DNA of 12,447 nt, from contig JAUHWE010000065.1 of the NCBI GenBank assembly GCA_030424825.1, positions 1 to 12,447 on the forward strand. The letters run 5' to 3'. The notes under the pieces were generated by a model. The model was not told the DNA's origin and did not search any database. It saw nothing but the letters and a program-made list of their open reading frames with translations. The translations under genes were made by a program, and so were the position numbers. The stretch's first letter is position 1. Every line of letters starts with the position of its first letter. Below, piece by piece: positions 1-7,582 of the stretch. Source of the stretch: Verrucomicrobiia bacterium (GTDB taxonomy: Bacteria > Verrucomicrobiota > Verrucomicrobiia > Opitutales > Opitutaceae).

Positions 1-2488
1 CGCCGGGATTCCCGTTTGGCAACTGTCTAAAAAATGAAAGGCCCGTGTATACATACCAGCCTTTTCCGTACCGAGCCACAAGCAGCCCTCCATCTCTCGG
101 AGGCTCTCCTCGATCGTTCCCGGAAATCAAAGCATCGTAACGATCATCCCATGACGATGCAAAATAAAGTCCTCGCTCCTGTACCCAATTTTCGAAGTCG
201 CGGCTTGAAATTTTATTCGGCACGTTAAACACGGCGTGACCGGGCTGAAGCATCCGCATCTCTACTTTTTCCTCGGAAACGCGGTCTCTCGACAAACGAA
301 TCGGATAGGGTGATGAAAATTGTGATTTCGTCCTGAAACTCGTCGTATTGTACTGGGAAACAAGAGTTCCCCCTTCTTCCACGTACGCGAGCAACACATC
401 GAATCTCTTGTCCAGACCAGCGTGGGCATCGAACACACGAGGCCCTAGGATCACGGCATCGTAACGATCCAGGCGCCCCTTTTCCAGTTCTTCGATCGAG
501 ACCTTTTCCACTTCGTAGCCAATTCTGCTAAGCGTGTCCGGAACCGTATCCCCCACTCCCTCGATACAAGCAATTCGATTACCTCCACGGGCCAAATCCA
601 ACCGCGTCACTTTCGTAATCGCCCGATTGAGAATCGGCTGCCGACCGATGTGTTCGTAGAAAATTTCCTTGTAACTCGAATCGAACGCTTTCCCCGAATC
701 ACCTATGGCTTTGAAGACGATTCTGCCTTCCGATGCCGCAGCGGGAGGGGTCACGCCCACCCGAATCCGATACCCGTCTTCCTGACTCTTTAACTCAAAC
801 CTGGGCTGGGCGATGTGGATCTTCCAATCGCGGGGGCCCTCTGCGATCAGTTCCCCTTTGGCCATCGCAACATTGCTTCGAACCAGGACTTCGATCGTTT
901 TCGCCTGGGCGTTCTCAAATAGCAGAACAGAATTGTCAGGAGTGATCGTAACCTCCGGACGGATCACTACCTGCTCATGCACCTCCCCTTTAACTGGGTC
1001 GCTGACAACTTGCACCACCGGAACAGCGAGAGGGATTGAACGATCCTCGACTTCAATCACCGCCGAGACTGAAAGCGTTGACGGAATAGACTCCAATTCC
1101 AGCAAGCGCTCGTTGCGAAGACTGTAAATACCCACACTCGCTTCGTCCTCGAGCCAGTAGGGCCGCGTCAATGGAGAGCCCATGGGCAATTCCACATTCA
1201 GCGAAACGACTTCGACTGCGTTTGCGCTCAGTTTCTTATCCAAATTATCCATACGGCCCAATCCGATTCTATTCGGCCACTGGGCGCTTTCGAAAAGATT
1301 CGCTCCTACGCTAACGATCCTGGCTTCGATGGGAGAGCGATTTACCCACTCCACATCGATCTGCACCGCTTCGCCCGGAGTTAAATCCGACTGCGCCACC
1401 CGTGCCTGTAAATGGAGCCCCATTGACGCGGCAATCAGCTTATGAAGCGAATCCTGCTTGGCTCGAATTTGGCGATTCGCAGGAAGCGTCTTTAGCAAAG
1501 CGTCTACTTTCAACAGTGCCGGGACCGATTTCCAGGGAGCCGCCGATTCGAATTCATTGATAGCTTTCTCTAAGAGGGAATCCAGCTGGGAGCTACCGGA
1601 ATAGCGGCGCCAGCTTGTATCGACCCCTTTTAGGAAGTCTCCCTCCGACGGTTCGCCGTCCAACAGGACCAGTCGTTCGACTTGCGATCCTCTTTGACCC
1701 GCCCGGCCAAAGCCTTGGCTCTTGTGCATGCTACGGCTTTTCGCCGATAGCTCCGTGTAGGAAGTTCCCAAATACGGGTTGTAACGTCCGATTTCCACGG
1801 AAACCACTTCTCGCGATTCGTCCTCCAGATTCGCAGGTTGTGGCCCCCCTCCTCCTCTTCTTTGCCCGAAACCATTCCAGAAAATCCTTTTCGCCTGATG
1901 CGTTTTCAGCTCCTTCAATTGCTCCGGAAAAGCATTCGGCTCCGCAGCTAGGGAAAAGGCTTTCAACGCCAATTGCGCCGATACCGTGTGATGCCCATGG
2001 GTCGGTCCTTCATCGGGGTTGAAACGAGTGATGATCACGTCTGGCCTGAAATAACGGACTGCATAGACAACATCGCCCAGAACCTCGTCTTCCTGCCAGT
2101 TCTCGAGCGTGTCTTCCGGGTTTTTGGAATAGCCAAAGTCGCGTGCCCGCGTAAATAACTGAGTTGCTCCGTCAATCTTTCGGGCCTGTAGCAGCTCGTT
2201 CGCCCGGATGAGGCCGAGCTCTTCATTCAACTCGGAGCCGATCAAGTTTTGCCCGCCGCCACCCCTCGTTAGCGAAAGATAGGCGGTGTCCAGTTTTTCC
2301 TCTTGGGCAAGATAGGAAAGCAAGGTCGTATTTTCATCATCTGGATGGGCTGCGACATAGAGGACGGATCCCACGGTTTTCAGCTTTTGCAGCTCAAGGT
2401 GTATTTCAGACGAAGTCATCGATTGGCCGGATGCCACTAGGCTAAGTACGAGAGAAACCAGAACGCAAAGGAATGAATGGGTTGGCAT
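1..2488 (-). CDS. Secreted PIG-L/LmbE-family deacetylase with C-terminal GATase-like region (partial, runs off left edge)
   Basis: One uninterrupted minus-strand frame runs from the ATG at 2488 to the window edge (829 codons). Residues 1-22 look like a signal peptide (hydrophobic LCVLVSLVLSLVAS core), so the protein is probably exported. The PIG-L zinc-hydrolase fold follows: AHPDDEN at 47-53 (the family zinc motif, His48 and Asp51), TRGGGGQN at 74-81, and THGHH at 163-167 with the other metal ligands. Family members remove acetyl groups from N-acetylated sugars; this substrate is unknown. After about residue 200 come beta-rich, Ig-like stretches, then from about 630 a Rossmann/GATase-1-like segment (RYDAVILGPRVFDAH) ending in VARYGKGWYVYTGLSFFRQ. 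That ending resembles the C-terminus of long PVC/Bacteroidota PIG-L proteins, so probably only a few tens of residues are missing. No Shine-Dalgarno precedes the start (cgcctcctcctt). Fold confident, substrate not. Confidence 0.9.
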   Translation of the reverse strand, partial: MPTHSFLCVLVSLVLSLVASGQSMTSSEIHLELQKLKTVGSVLYVAAHPDDENTTLLSYLAQEEKLDTAYLSLTRGGGGQNLIGSELNEELGLIRANELLQARKIDGATQLFTRARDFGYSKNPEDTLENWQEDEVLGDVVYAVRYFRPDVIITRFNPDEGPTHGHHTVSAQLALKAFSLAAEPNAFPEQLKELKTHQAKRIFWNGFGQRRGGGGPQPANLEDESREVVSVEIGRYNPYLGTSYTELSAKSRSMHKSQGFGRAGQRGSQVERLVLLDGEPSEGDFLKGVDTSWRRYSGSSQLDSLLEKAINEFESAAPWKSVPALLKVDALLKTLPANRQIRAKQDSLHKLIAASMGLHLQARVAQSDLTPGEAVQIDVEWVNRSPIEARIVSVGANLFESAQWPNRIGLGRMDNLDKKLSANAVEVVSLNVELPMGSPLTRPYWLEDEASVGIYSLRNERLLELESIPSTLSVSAVIEVEDRSIPLAVPVVQVVSDPVKGEVHEQVVIRPEVTITPDNSVLLFENAQAKTIEVLVRSNVAMAKGELIAEGPRDWKIHIAQPRFELKSQEDGYRIRVGVTPPAAASEGRIVFKAIGDSGKAFDSSYKEIFYEHIGRQPILNRAITKVTRLDLARGGNRIACIEGVGDTVPDTLSRIGYEVEKVSIEELEKGRLDRYDAVILGPRVFDAHAGLDKRFDVLLAYVEEGGTLVSQYNTTSFRTKSQFSSPYPIRLSRDRVSEEKVEMRMLQPGHAVFNVPNKISSRDFENWVQERGLYFASSWDDRYDALISGNDRGEPPRDGGLLVARYGKGWYVYTGLSFFRQLPNGNPG

Positions 2489-2673
2489 AAGGAGGAGGCG
2501 GGAATTGAATATCTATTAATCTTTCTTCTTAAGTCTGTCTCTACGAGCCAAGATATCGAATTACTGCCAATTTTTACGGGGAGGCTTGGCATTATCGCAA
2601 AATCGAGGCGTTTTGAAATTAAACCCATGTTCGAAACGTAGACCTTTTCGATAAAACACCACCACGATCACTC
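2489..2673. promoter_or_regulatory. Divergent intergenic region between the PIG-L deacetylase and the TlpA-like gene
   Basis: This 185-base gap separates two divergently transcribed genes, so it must hold the promoters for both unless transcription enters from elsewhere. I could not identify a convincing -35/-10 pair for either direction. An AT-rich stretch around 2505-2535 lies just upstream of the deacetylase start. The plus-strand AAGGAGGAGG at about 2489-2498 resembles a Shine-Dalgarno sequence but is followed by no usable open frame, so it is probably chance. Confidence 0.35.
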
Positions 2674-3810
2674 ATGCCAATTCATGTAAAGCAAACGTGC
2701 ACCCGCAAGAGACTTTTGCCGCTTTTAGCCGCAACCGTTCTGTTTTCACCCTTCGCTCGGGCAGATTTTTGGATATCCGGATCACTTCCTGAGTTGAGTC
2801 CAGGGGTGACCCTCAAGTTGTTACGAGAGAATCTAGAACTGAAGTCTCACACCCTAGAAGGCGAATTCTCGGCGGACTCCGAGGGAAACTTTCTCGCCCA
2901 GTTCACCGGTGAACCGGGATTGTTTAGCGTGGTCCTGCCTCAGGATCGCAAGCTATCACTGGCGATTGACGAGGGCGCTCACGTTGTCATTCATGCGGAT
3001 GACGCTGCGCCTCCTGGATTTATTGTCTCCGGATCTCCCGACACGGACGCTCTTAACGCCTACGAAGCATTCCGAAAGGAATCGCTGGCTCGTCTCGTCT
3101 ACCCGCCAAGAGCTGCTCTGAACGAAGCGACCGCAGCGGGCGCGTCAGCCGACCGGCTCGCAGCGCTTTCCGAGCAAGAGGTAGAGGGCTACGCCACTCA
3201 CCGGCGGGAGCTAAACGACTTCACCATAGACCGCGTCGGCAATTCCGTCGCCCTCTACGCGACTTCGTTGAGATGGGATCCGGACTACCGGCTCAACGAG
3301 CTTGAGAAAATCGTGGAGTCATTCGCCGGTGGACAACCCCAAATAGCGATTTCGAAACGCATGATGGAGAAGGTCGACTCCTTCAAACGCACCGCTATCG
3401 GGGCCAAGGGCGCCTCCCTCGCTGGTTACTCGCTGGACGGCAGTCCCCACAAGCTCGAGGATTTCAAGGGTCAATATGTCCTCGTGGACTTTTGGGCGTC
3501 CTGGTGCGTTCCCTGTCGCGTGGAAAACCGGCACTATACAATGCTCCTCGACAAGCACGCCACCGACAATTTCGCCATATTTGCCATTAACCTGGATGAC
3601 AGCCGCACTCTCTGGGAAAACGCTTCAAAACGCGATCGCGTAACCTGGCCACAGATTTCCGACTCCCTCGGCTGGGACTCACCGCTTGCCGCCGCTTACA
3701 ACGTGAATGCCCTTCCGATGAGCTTCCTGCTCAACCCAGAAGGGCATATCATCGCCCGCAACCTCAGGGGAGCTAAGCTCGAATCCAAGCTGGCAGAAAT
3801 CTTTAACTAA
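2674..3810 (+). CDS. Secreted TlpA/ResA-like thioredoxin-fold thiol-disulfide protein
   Basis: A 378-residue protein with a cleavable signal peptide: basic RKR near residue 11, hydrophobic core, AxA-type site FARA|DF at about 30/31. Residues 33-120 form a beta-rich N-terminal region like the DUF4369-type domains of Bacteroidota TlpA proteins. About 125-240 is helical and charged. The C-terminal thioredoxin domain (about 245-378) has YVLVDFWASWCVPC with the CVPC redox pair at Cys278/Cys281 and a cis-proline at NALPMSF (Pro348). TlpA/ResA proteins act in the periplasm, reducing disulfides in apocytochromes or other envelope proteins. The partner here is unknown and no cytochrome maturation genes are in view. 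The cyclophilin gene starts 89 bases downstream on the same strand, so the two may be cotranscribed as an envelope protein-folding pair (inference). No Shine-Dalgarno motif is visible. Confidence 0.9.
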   Translation: MPIHVKQTCTRKRLLPLLAATVLFSPFARADFWISGSLPELSPGVTLKLLRENLELKSHTLEGEFSADSEGNFLAQFTGEPGLFSVVLPQDRKLSLAIDEGAHVVIHADDAAPPGFIVSGSPDTDALNAYEAFRKESLARLVYPPRAALNEATAAGASADRLAALSEQEVEGYATHRRELNDFTIDRVGNSVALYATSLRWDPDYRLNELEKIVESFAGGQPQIAISKRMMEKVDSFKRTAIGAKGASLAGYSLDGSPHKLEDFKGQYVLVDFWASWCVPCRVENRHYTMLLDKHATDNFAIFAINLDDSRTLWENASKRDRVTWPQISDSLGWDSPLAAAYNVNALPMSFLLNPEGHIIARNLRGAKLESKLAEIFN

Positions 3811-3899
3811 CCAAATACGGCCAATTGTTTCTCAATAATAAGCGGACTTCCGAAATTGGGGTTGCCGCTTAAATAGTGAACGCGCTTACTTCGCCCCTT

Positions 3900-4964
3900 A
3901 TGAAAATTTCTTACACCAAGCCCATCGCGCTCAGCTTGATCGCGATCCTTACCATTCTCGCGGGATGTTCGAAAAAGCCAACGACCTTAATTGCTCGTAT
4001 GGAAACGAACAAGGGATCGATCGTAATAGAGCTTTTCGAAGACAAGACCCCCATTACTGTCGAGAATTTCGCCGGTCTGGCTGACGGCTCCAAAACCTGG
4101 ACCGCGCCCAATGGTGAAGAAAAGAACGAGCCCTTCTATGATGGGCTCATTTTCCACCGTGTCATTAAGGACTTTATGATCCAAGGAGGCTGCCCTCTTG
4201 GCACGGGCACCGGGGGCCCCGGCTTCCAGTTCCAGGATGAATGCTATGCAGGAAAAACGGTTCCACTCGAAGGTGAAATCACTGACGCCGCCACCGCGAA
4301 CGAGGTTTTTGGGACCCTCTTTCGTCCCCACCTCATGGAACATCAAGGAAATAGCCCGATTCCTGAATTCGCCGCTCTCTTCCAGTCAATGCAGACGGCT
4401 CAAAGCGTCGAGCCCCTGATCGGAAAAACCGTGGAAGAGCTTCAGGCATTGCTAGGATCCACCGACAAGCTTACCCGCTTTGAGCCCGAACTGGTGCCGC
4501 TTACCGGCGAGATTAAAGATGAAGATGCCGCGAACGTGGTGTTTCAAACTCTTTTCGCGCCTCATCTGCAAGAACACGAGGGAGAGAGCCCCATTCCGGA
4601 AGTCGCCGCTTTGTTTACTGCCATCCAAGCCTCAAACTCCGGACAGCCCTTGATTGGAAAAACGGTCGAAGAATTGCAGGCGCTCATAGGAACAGACACT
4701 CCCGTCGAACAGCCAACCCTCCTCGGCAAGGTTGAATACGGCACGGTCTGCATGGCCAATTCGGGCCCCAGTACCAATGGATCTCAATTCTTCATTGTCA
4801 CCAACACAGAGGGGGCCAGCTGGTTAAACGGCAAACACACTGTATTCGGAAAAGTGATTGAAGGAATGGATGTTGCCCTCGCTATCCAGGAAGTCGAAAC
4901 CGAAGCGGGCGACAAACCCGTTGAAGACGTCCAGATTCTAAGCGTATCAATTGAGCGGATATAA
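3900..4964 (+). CDS. Lipoprotein cyclophilin-type peptidyl-prolyl isomerase with a duplicated inserted domain
   Basis: The frame is open from a GTG at 3876, but the ATG at 3900 is preferred because it gives a normal lipoprotein signal: short basic start, hydrophobic core, lipobox LAGC with Cys23. The mature protein would be a lipid-anchored envelope isomerase of 354 residues in all. Cyclophilin motifs are intact but split: MIQGG and FHRV (Arg87, equivalent to CypA Arg55) lie N-terminal, while [15 protein letters not shown] and [10 protein letters not shown] lie C-terminal. Between FQDECYAG and [15 protein letters not shown], where cyclophilins usually have a short loop, there are about 155 extra residues formed by two tandem repeats (described separately). 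Cyclophilins catalyse cis-trans isomerisation of Xaa-Pro bonds. The retained active-site residues argue that the enzyme is functional. It may be cotranscribed with the upstream TlpA-like gene. Confidence 0.92.
   Translation: MKISYTKPIALSLIAILTILAGCSKKPTTLIARMETNKGSIVIELFEDKTPITVENFAGLADGSKTWTAPNGEEKNEPFYDGLIFHRVIKDFMIQGGCPLGTGTGGPGFQFQDECYAGKTVPLEGEITDAATANEVFGTLFRPHLMEHQGNSPIPEFAALFQSMQTAQSVEPLIGKTVEELQALLGSTDKLTRFEPELVPLTGEIKDEDAANVVFQTLFAPHLQEHEGESPIPEVAALFTAIQASNSGQPLIGKTVEELQALIGTDTPVEQPTLLGKVEYGTVCMANSGPSTNGSQFFIVTNTEGASWLNGKHTVFGKVIEGMDVALAIQEVETEAGDKPVEDVQILSVSIERI
4260..4457 (+). repeat. Cyclophilin insertion, repeat copy 1
   Basis: Codes for residues 121-186 of the cyclophilin (ATG-3900 numbering), from VPLEGEI to ELQALLG. 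It aligns without gaps to copy 2, with 45 of 66 residues identical by hand count. Shared pattern: GEI-x-D, AN-x-VF-x-TLF, PHL-x-EH, SPIPE, AALF, and [14 protein letters not shown] know no named domain that fits. It looks mostly helical, with a possible binding role, but no function can be assigned. Confidence 0.8.
4494..4691 (+). repeat. Cyclophilin insertion, repeat copy 2
   Basis: Codes for residues 199-264 of the cyclophilin, from VPLTGEI to ELQALIG, starting 234 bases (78 codons) after copy 1. Across the identical 13-residue block [13 protein letters not shown], 8 of 13 codons differ synonymously from copy 1. The duplication is therefore old and the protein sequence has been held by selection, rather than being a recent slippage event. 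Confidence 0.8.
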
Positions 4965-5004
4965 GCCACTCGATTGGCCAATTTAGAATTCCTTAAACCC
5001 ATTT

Positions 5005-5054
5005 CCGATTTTTCTCTTCTCGAGTTCCGGCTGAATTCGAGTAGAGCAAATCGG
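5005..5054. terminator. Long imperfect inverted repeat between convergent genes, candidate bidirectional terminator
   Basis: The inner stem 5014-5027 pairs with 5033-5046 across the 5-base loop cggct. It has 14 positions with one T-T mismatch and one G-T wobble. After a small internal loop it is extended by CCGATTT (5005-5011) pairing with AAATCGG (5048-5054). It lies 41 bases after the cyclophilin stop and 59 bases from the converging DUF1223 stop, the expected place for a shared terminator. Neither strand shows a run of T straight after the stem, so it is not a classical intrinsic terminator. It could also be a dispersed palindromic element. Confidence 0.5.
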
Positions 5055-5112
5055 TCGCAGATACGATCTTCAACGACTTGGGCTCAACGGGGATTAATCG
5101 TTGCGTAAAAGC

Positions 5113-5856
5113 TTAGCGTCGCCTCACTGCTTCAATCGGCAGCCAATCTCCAACAACAACCTCGGGTTGGGTGTTCCCCGGGGCAACGATCCATGCCGCA
5201 ATCCCCAATCTTGAACCAACCGCCTTCTCAAAGGGTGGCAAAGCGAACGCTACTTTTCCATTGGAAAAAGGGATTTCTCGATGGGCAAGCGCGACGAAAT
5301 TGTGCTTGAGCAATCGACCGCGATTCTCTCCTCTCGCAATCGCCGATTCCACCTCCACTCCTAAAATTGCGACATTCAGCAAGGCATCGTCATGTCCTCC
5401 TGAATACGTTGCGGCTACATTGCCAGCATTCACCTCTACGATCAGTTTGCCAACACCCCTGCTGCTTTCCTTTTCCCCAAGCGATTTTCCCTCAAACCAG
5501 CCCCTCCACTCCTTGCCGTTAACAACGAATCCAGGCGTGTAGATCGACTTCACCGCACCTTCATCCCTGAGCCGATACTGACGGAGCGTATTTTCGCGGG
5601 TCGCGTACTTGTCTTTCCAACCGAGGCGATCCCAATAATCGACGTGAAATGACACGGGGACCATTTTCGTCCACAAACCGGGATCGTTCAGAAACTCTCC
5701 CAACCATTCCTCCGCAGGAGGGCAGCTACTACACCCTTCCGATGTGTATAATTCGATCAGCCGAGGTGAGTCTGACTGGCTTTCCAAGCGAAAAAAATCT
5801 CCCCATCCCAGACTTCCGGACATTCCCAGTACAATCACCGCAACAATCAATCTCAT
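5113..5856 (-). CDS. DUF1223-family secreted thioredoxin-like protein
   Basis: A 247-residue protein with an N-terminal signal peptide (MRLIVAVIVLGMSGSLGWG, probable cleavage before DFF). The DUF1223 hallmarks are present: LIELYTSEGCSSCPPAEEWL with CSSC at 42-45, VPVSFHVDYWDRLGWKD at 67-82, and YTPGFVVNG at 107-114. The family has a thioredoxin-like fold with a CxxC pair, so a periplasmic redox or metal-related role is plausible, but its biochemical function is not established. Length fits the family. It lies 99 bases downstream of the sulfatase stop on the same strand and could be read through from it; a functional link is not obvious. No Shine-Dalgarno is visible before the ATG at 5856. Confidence 0.88.
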   Translation of the reverse strand: MRLIVAVIVLGMSGSLGWGDFFRLESQSDSPRLIELYTSEGCSSCPPAEEWLGEFLNDPGLWTKMVPVSFHVDYWDRLGWKDKYATRENTLRQYRLRDEGAVKSIYTPGFVVNGKEWRGWFEGKSLGEKESSRGVGKLIVEVNAGNVAATYSGGHDDALLNVAILGVEVESAIARGENRGRLLKHNFVALAHREIPFSNGKVAFALPPFEKAVGSRLGIAAWIVAPGNTQPEVVVGDWLPIEAVRRR

Positions 5857-5954
5857 ACCATATAGACGAATTCGACGGCGTTTGATGGCGACTCATTCCG
5901 GGAAAAACACTCCGACACAAAGCCACCAACATACCTATAACAATGCAATGCGCT

Positions 5955-7448
5955 TCAATGCTTGTCGTACTCCAACCGATCTATGGGTTCGGCGTTGTCG
6001 TAAAGCAAGGTATGAGGGTTGAAACCATCGGCTGGGCGCGGACGAGTCGGCCCTCCCCAACTACTCGCTGTCCGATCATTCCAGGGCCTAGAAATCCATT
6101 GAGGGCCACGAAACGGATCCCTGGTTTGATTCATCCAATCGATAATCTCCCCATGAAGTTTGTCCCTTATTTCTGAAAGACTCTCATCGTCTATGAGGTT
6201 TCTAAGTTCGTCTGGGTCAGTCTCTAGATCGTAAAACTCGTCTTTATCTGCCATATTAATAGCGAGCTTGAATCTCCGGTTCGTCACACACCTTATCGGT
6301 GAAAACGCTCCGAAACCGTCATGATCTAGCTCAAATCGGTTGAACTCCAGAAACGCTCGTTCACGATCACAGCTGTCTGGATCCGAAAACACGGACAACA
6401 AACTTTTACCCTGTAGGATTTCTGGCGAGTCCTGACCAAAGAATTCCAAAAACGTAGGCACCAGATCAATGTGCGATACAGGCCGGTCGACAACGGATCC
6501 TTCGGGTGACTTTCCCTTCCAGCGAACGATGAAAGGGACATTCGAAATCTCCTCGTACATATTCGGCCCCTTGCCTAGGAGTCCGTGGGAACCAAGCATG
6601 TCTCCGTGATCCGAAGTATAGATTGAAAGCGCATCAGGTATCCATTTTTCTATCGCACGATTAATACGGCCTATTTCGTAGTCGCAATAGCTATTGCAGG
6701 CAAAGAACGCGTCCATACGAAGCCTCTCTCGGTCCCCTAGCTGAGACCTTACATGATTGGACCAGTCCCTCTGGGACTGAGGTTTGCTCTTCAAGTCGTC
6801 CTTAGCATTGGGGCCAAGTTTGTATTCAAAACCTTCAAACGCTTCCAAGTATTCTGCTGGACAGATGAACGGATGGTGTGGTTCATCTATGGAAACGACA
6901 AGAAAGAAGTCCTCATCCTTATACCGCTCAATATACTCCAAGGCTCTATCGACGCTACGATGAGCCATTGTAAAGGTCTCATCGTATCCATTATCCCGCA
7001 TATCTTTAGCAGCAGGTACCCGTCGAGAAAAATCCCGCTCCCCCTTACTTCCCAAGCTGTCGAGATAGCGCCGGCCGTCGTACCAGTATTCCGGGTCCCA
7101 TCCGTCCGGGCAAACTCCATTGCCAAAGTAGTCCGTCCCGTCCAAATGCCACTTGCCAATGTAACCCGTGCGAATGCCCGATCCAGAAAGGCGTTGACCA
7201 ATCGTTATCGCATCCAGACAGGGAGCCATATCATTCCCTAAAACACCGTTGGAATGCGGATACAAACCTGTGAAAATCGCCGAACGGGCAGGCCCGCATA
7301 CGGGCTGAGTCGAGTAGGCCCGCTCAAAACGGATCCCTTCCGCAGCCATTTTGTCGATCTGTGGCGTCTTCATCTCTGGGCGGCCATAGCATCCGATGAC
7401 GTCCGTCCCCTGCGTATCTGTGAGAATAAAAACTGCTTGTCTTGGCAT
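5955..7448 (-). CDS. Formylglycine-dependent S1-type sulfatase, no signal peptide
   Basis: A 497-residue alkaline-phosphatase-superfamily sulfatase, counted from the ATG at 7448. Features in order: VFILTDTQG at 6-14 (Asp11 and Gln13 in the first calcium-binding strand), CGPARSAIFTG at 51-61 (the CxP/AxR formylglycine signature, Cys51), GKWHLDG at 98-104 (catalytic Lys/His), DEPHHPF near 188-194, SDHGDMLGSHG at 279-289 (Asp/His metal ligands) and Lys293. All expected active-site positions are present. Such enzymes hydrolyse sulfate esters, often on algal or animal glycans, after a cysteine is oxidised to formylglycine. No export signal is seen with this start. The frame extends upstream to a GTG at 7514, which adds 22 hydrophilic residues and no signal peptide. 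Divergent from a sugar lactonase, it fits sulfated-glycan breakdown; the substrate is undetermined. Confidence 0.93.
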   Translation of the reverse strand: MPRQAVFILTDTQGTDVIGCYGRPEMKTPQIDKMAAEGIRFERAYSTQPVCGPARSAIFTGLYPHSNGVLGNDMAPCLDAITIGQRLSGSGIRTGYIGKWHLDGTDYFGNGVCPDGWDPEYWYDGRRYLDSLGSKGERDFSRRVPAAKDMRDNGYDETFTMAHRSVDRALEYIERYKDEDFFLVVSIDEPHHPFICPAEYLEAFEGFEYKLGPNAKDDLKSKPQSQRDWSNHVRSQLGDRERLRMDAFFACNSYCDYEIGRINRAIEKWIPDALSIYTSDHGDMLGSHGLLGKGPNMYEEISNVPFIVRWKGKSPEGSVVDRPVSHIDLVPTFLEFFGQDSPEILQGKSLLSVFSDPDSCDRERAFLEFNRFELDHDGFGAFSPIRCVTNRRFKLAINMADKDEFYDLETDPDELRNLIDDESLSEIRDKLHGEIIDWMNQTRDPFRGPQWISRPWNDRTASSWGGPTRPRPADGFNPHTLLYDNAEPIDRLEYDKH

Positions 7449-7582
7449 TCGTCGCAATTTGCCTTTCGGATCTTGAATATCAAACGCTAAATCGTCCCGC
7501 CAGCACTTCGGCACGCTCAGTCGAATGTCGCTTGCCTCCTACCCCAAGAGATTCCATAGACGTTTCCCATATTTCCGCTTCC
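7449..7582. promoter_or_regulatory. Divergent intergenic region between sulfatase and lactonase
   Basis: This 134-base gap separates two divergent genes likely to serve the same pathway, so a shared regulator is plausible. No convincing promoter pair or operator palindrome was found. On the minus strand a perfect AGGAGG occurs at 7535-7540, and the nearest in-frame codon at normal spacing (8 bases) is ATT at 7524-7526. This either marks a longer sulfatase N-terminus with a rare start or is chance. Confidence 0.35.

Noticed and set aside
2489..2498. Plus-strand AAGGAGGAGG resembling a strong ribosome-binding site
   Set aside because: The only nearby start (TTG) opens a frame of four codons before a stop, so there is nothing for it to translate.
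2437..2628. Minus-strand 63-codon open frame overlapping the start of the deacetylase gene
   Set aside because: It is out of frame with the deacetylase and overlaps its signal peptide. Its peptide has no recognisable features.
3840..3870. Possible terminator between the TlpA-like and cyclophilin genes (AAGCGG paired with CCGCTT)
   Set aside because: Only six base pairs around a 19-base loop, with no T-run afterwards; too weak to call.
3876..3899. GTG at 3876 as the cyclophilin start
   Set aside because: The extra eight residues would push the lipoprotein signal inward, while the ATG at 3900 gives a standard lipobox signal peptide.
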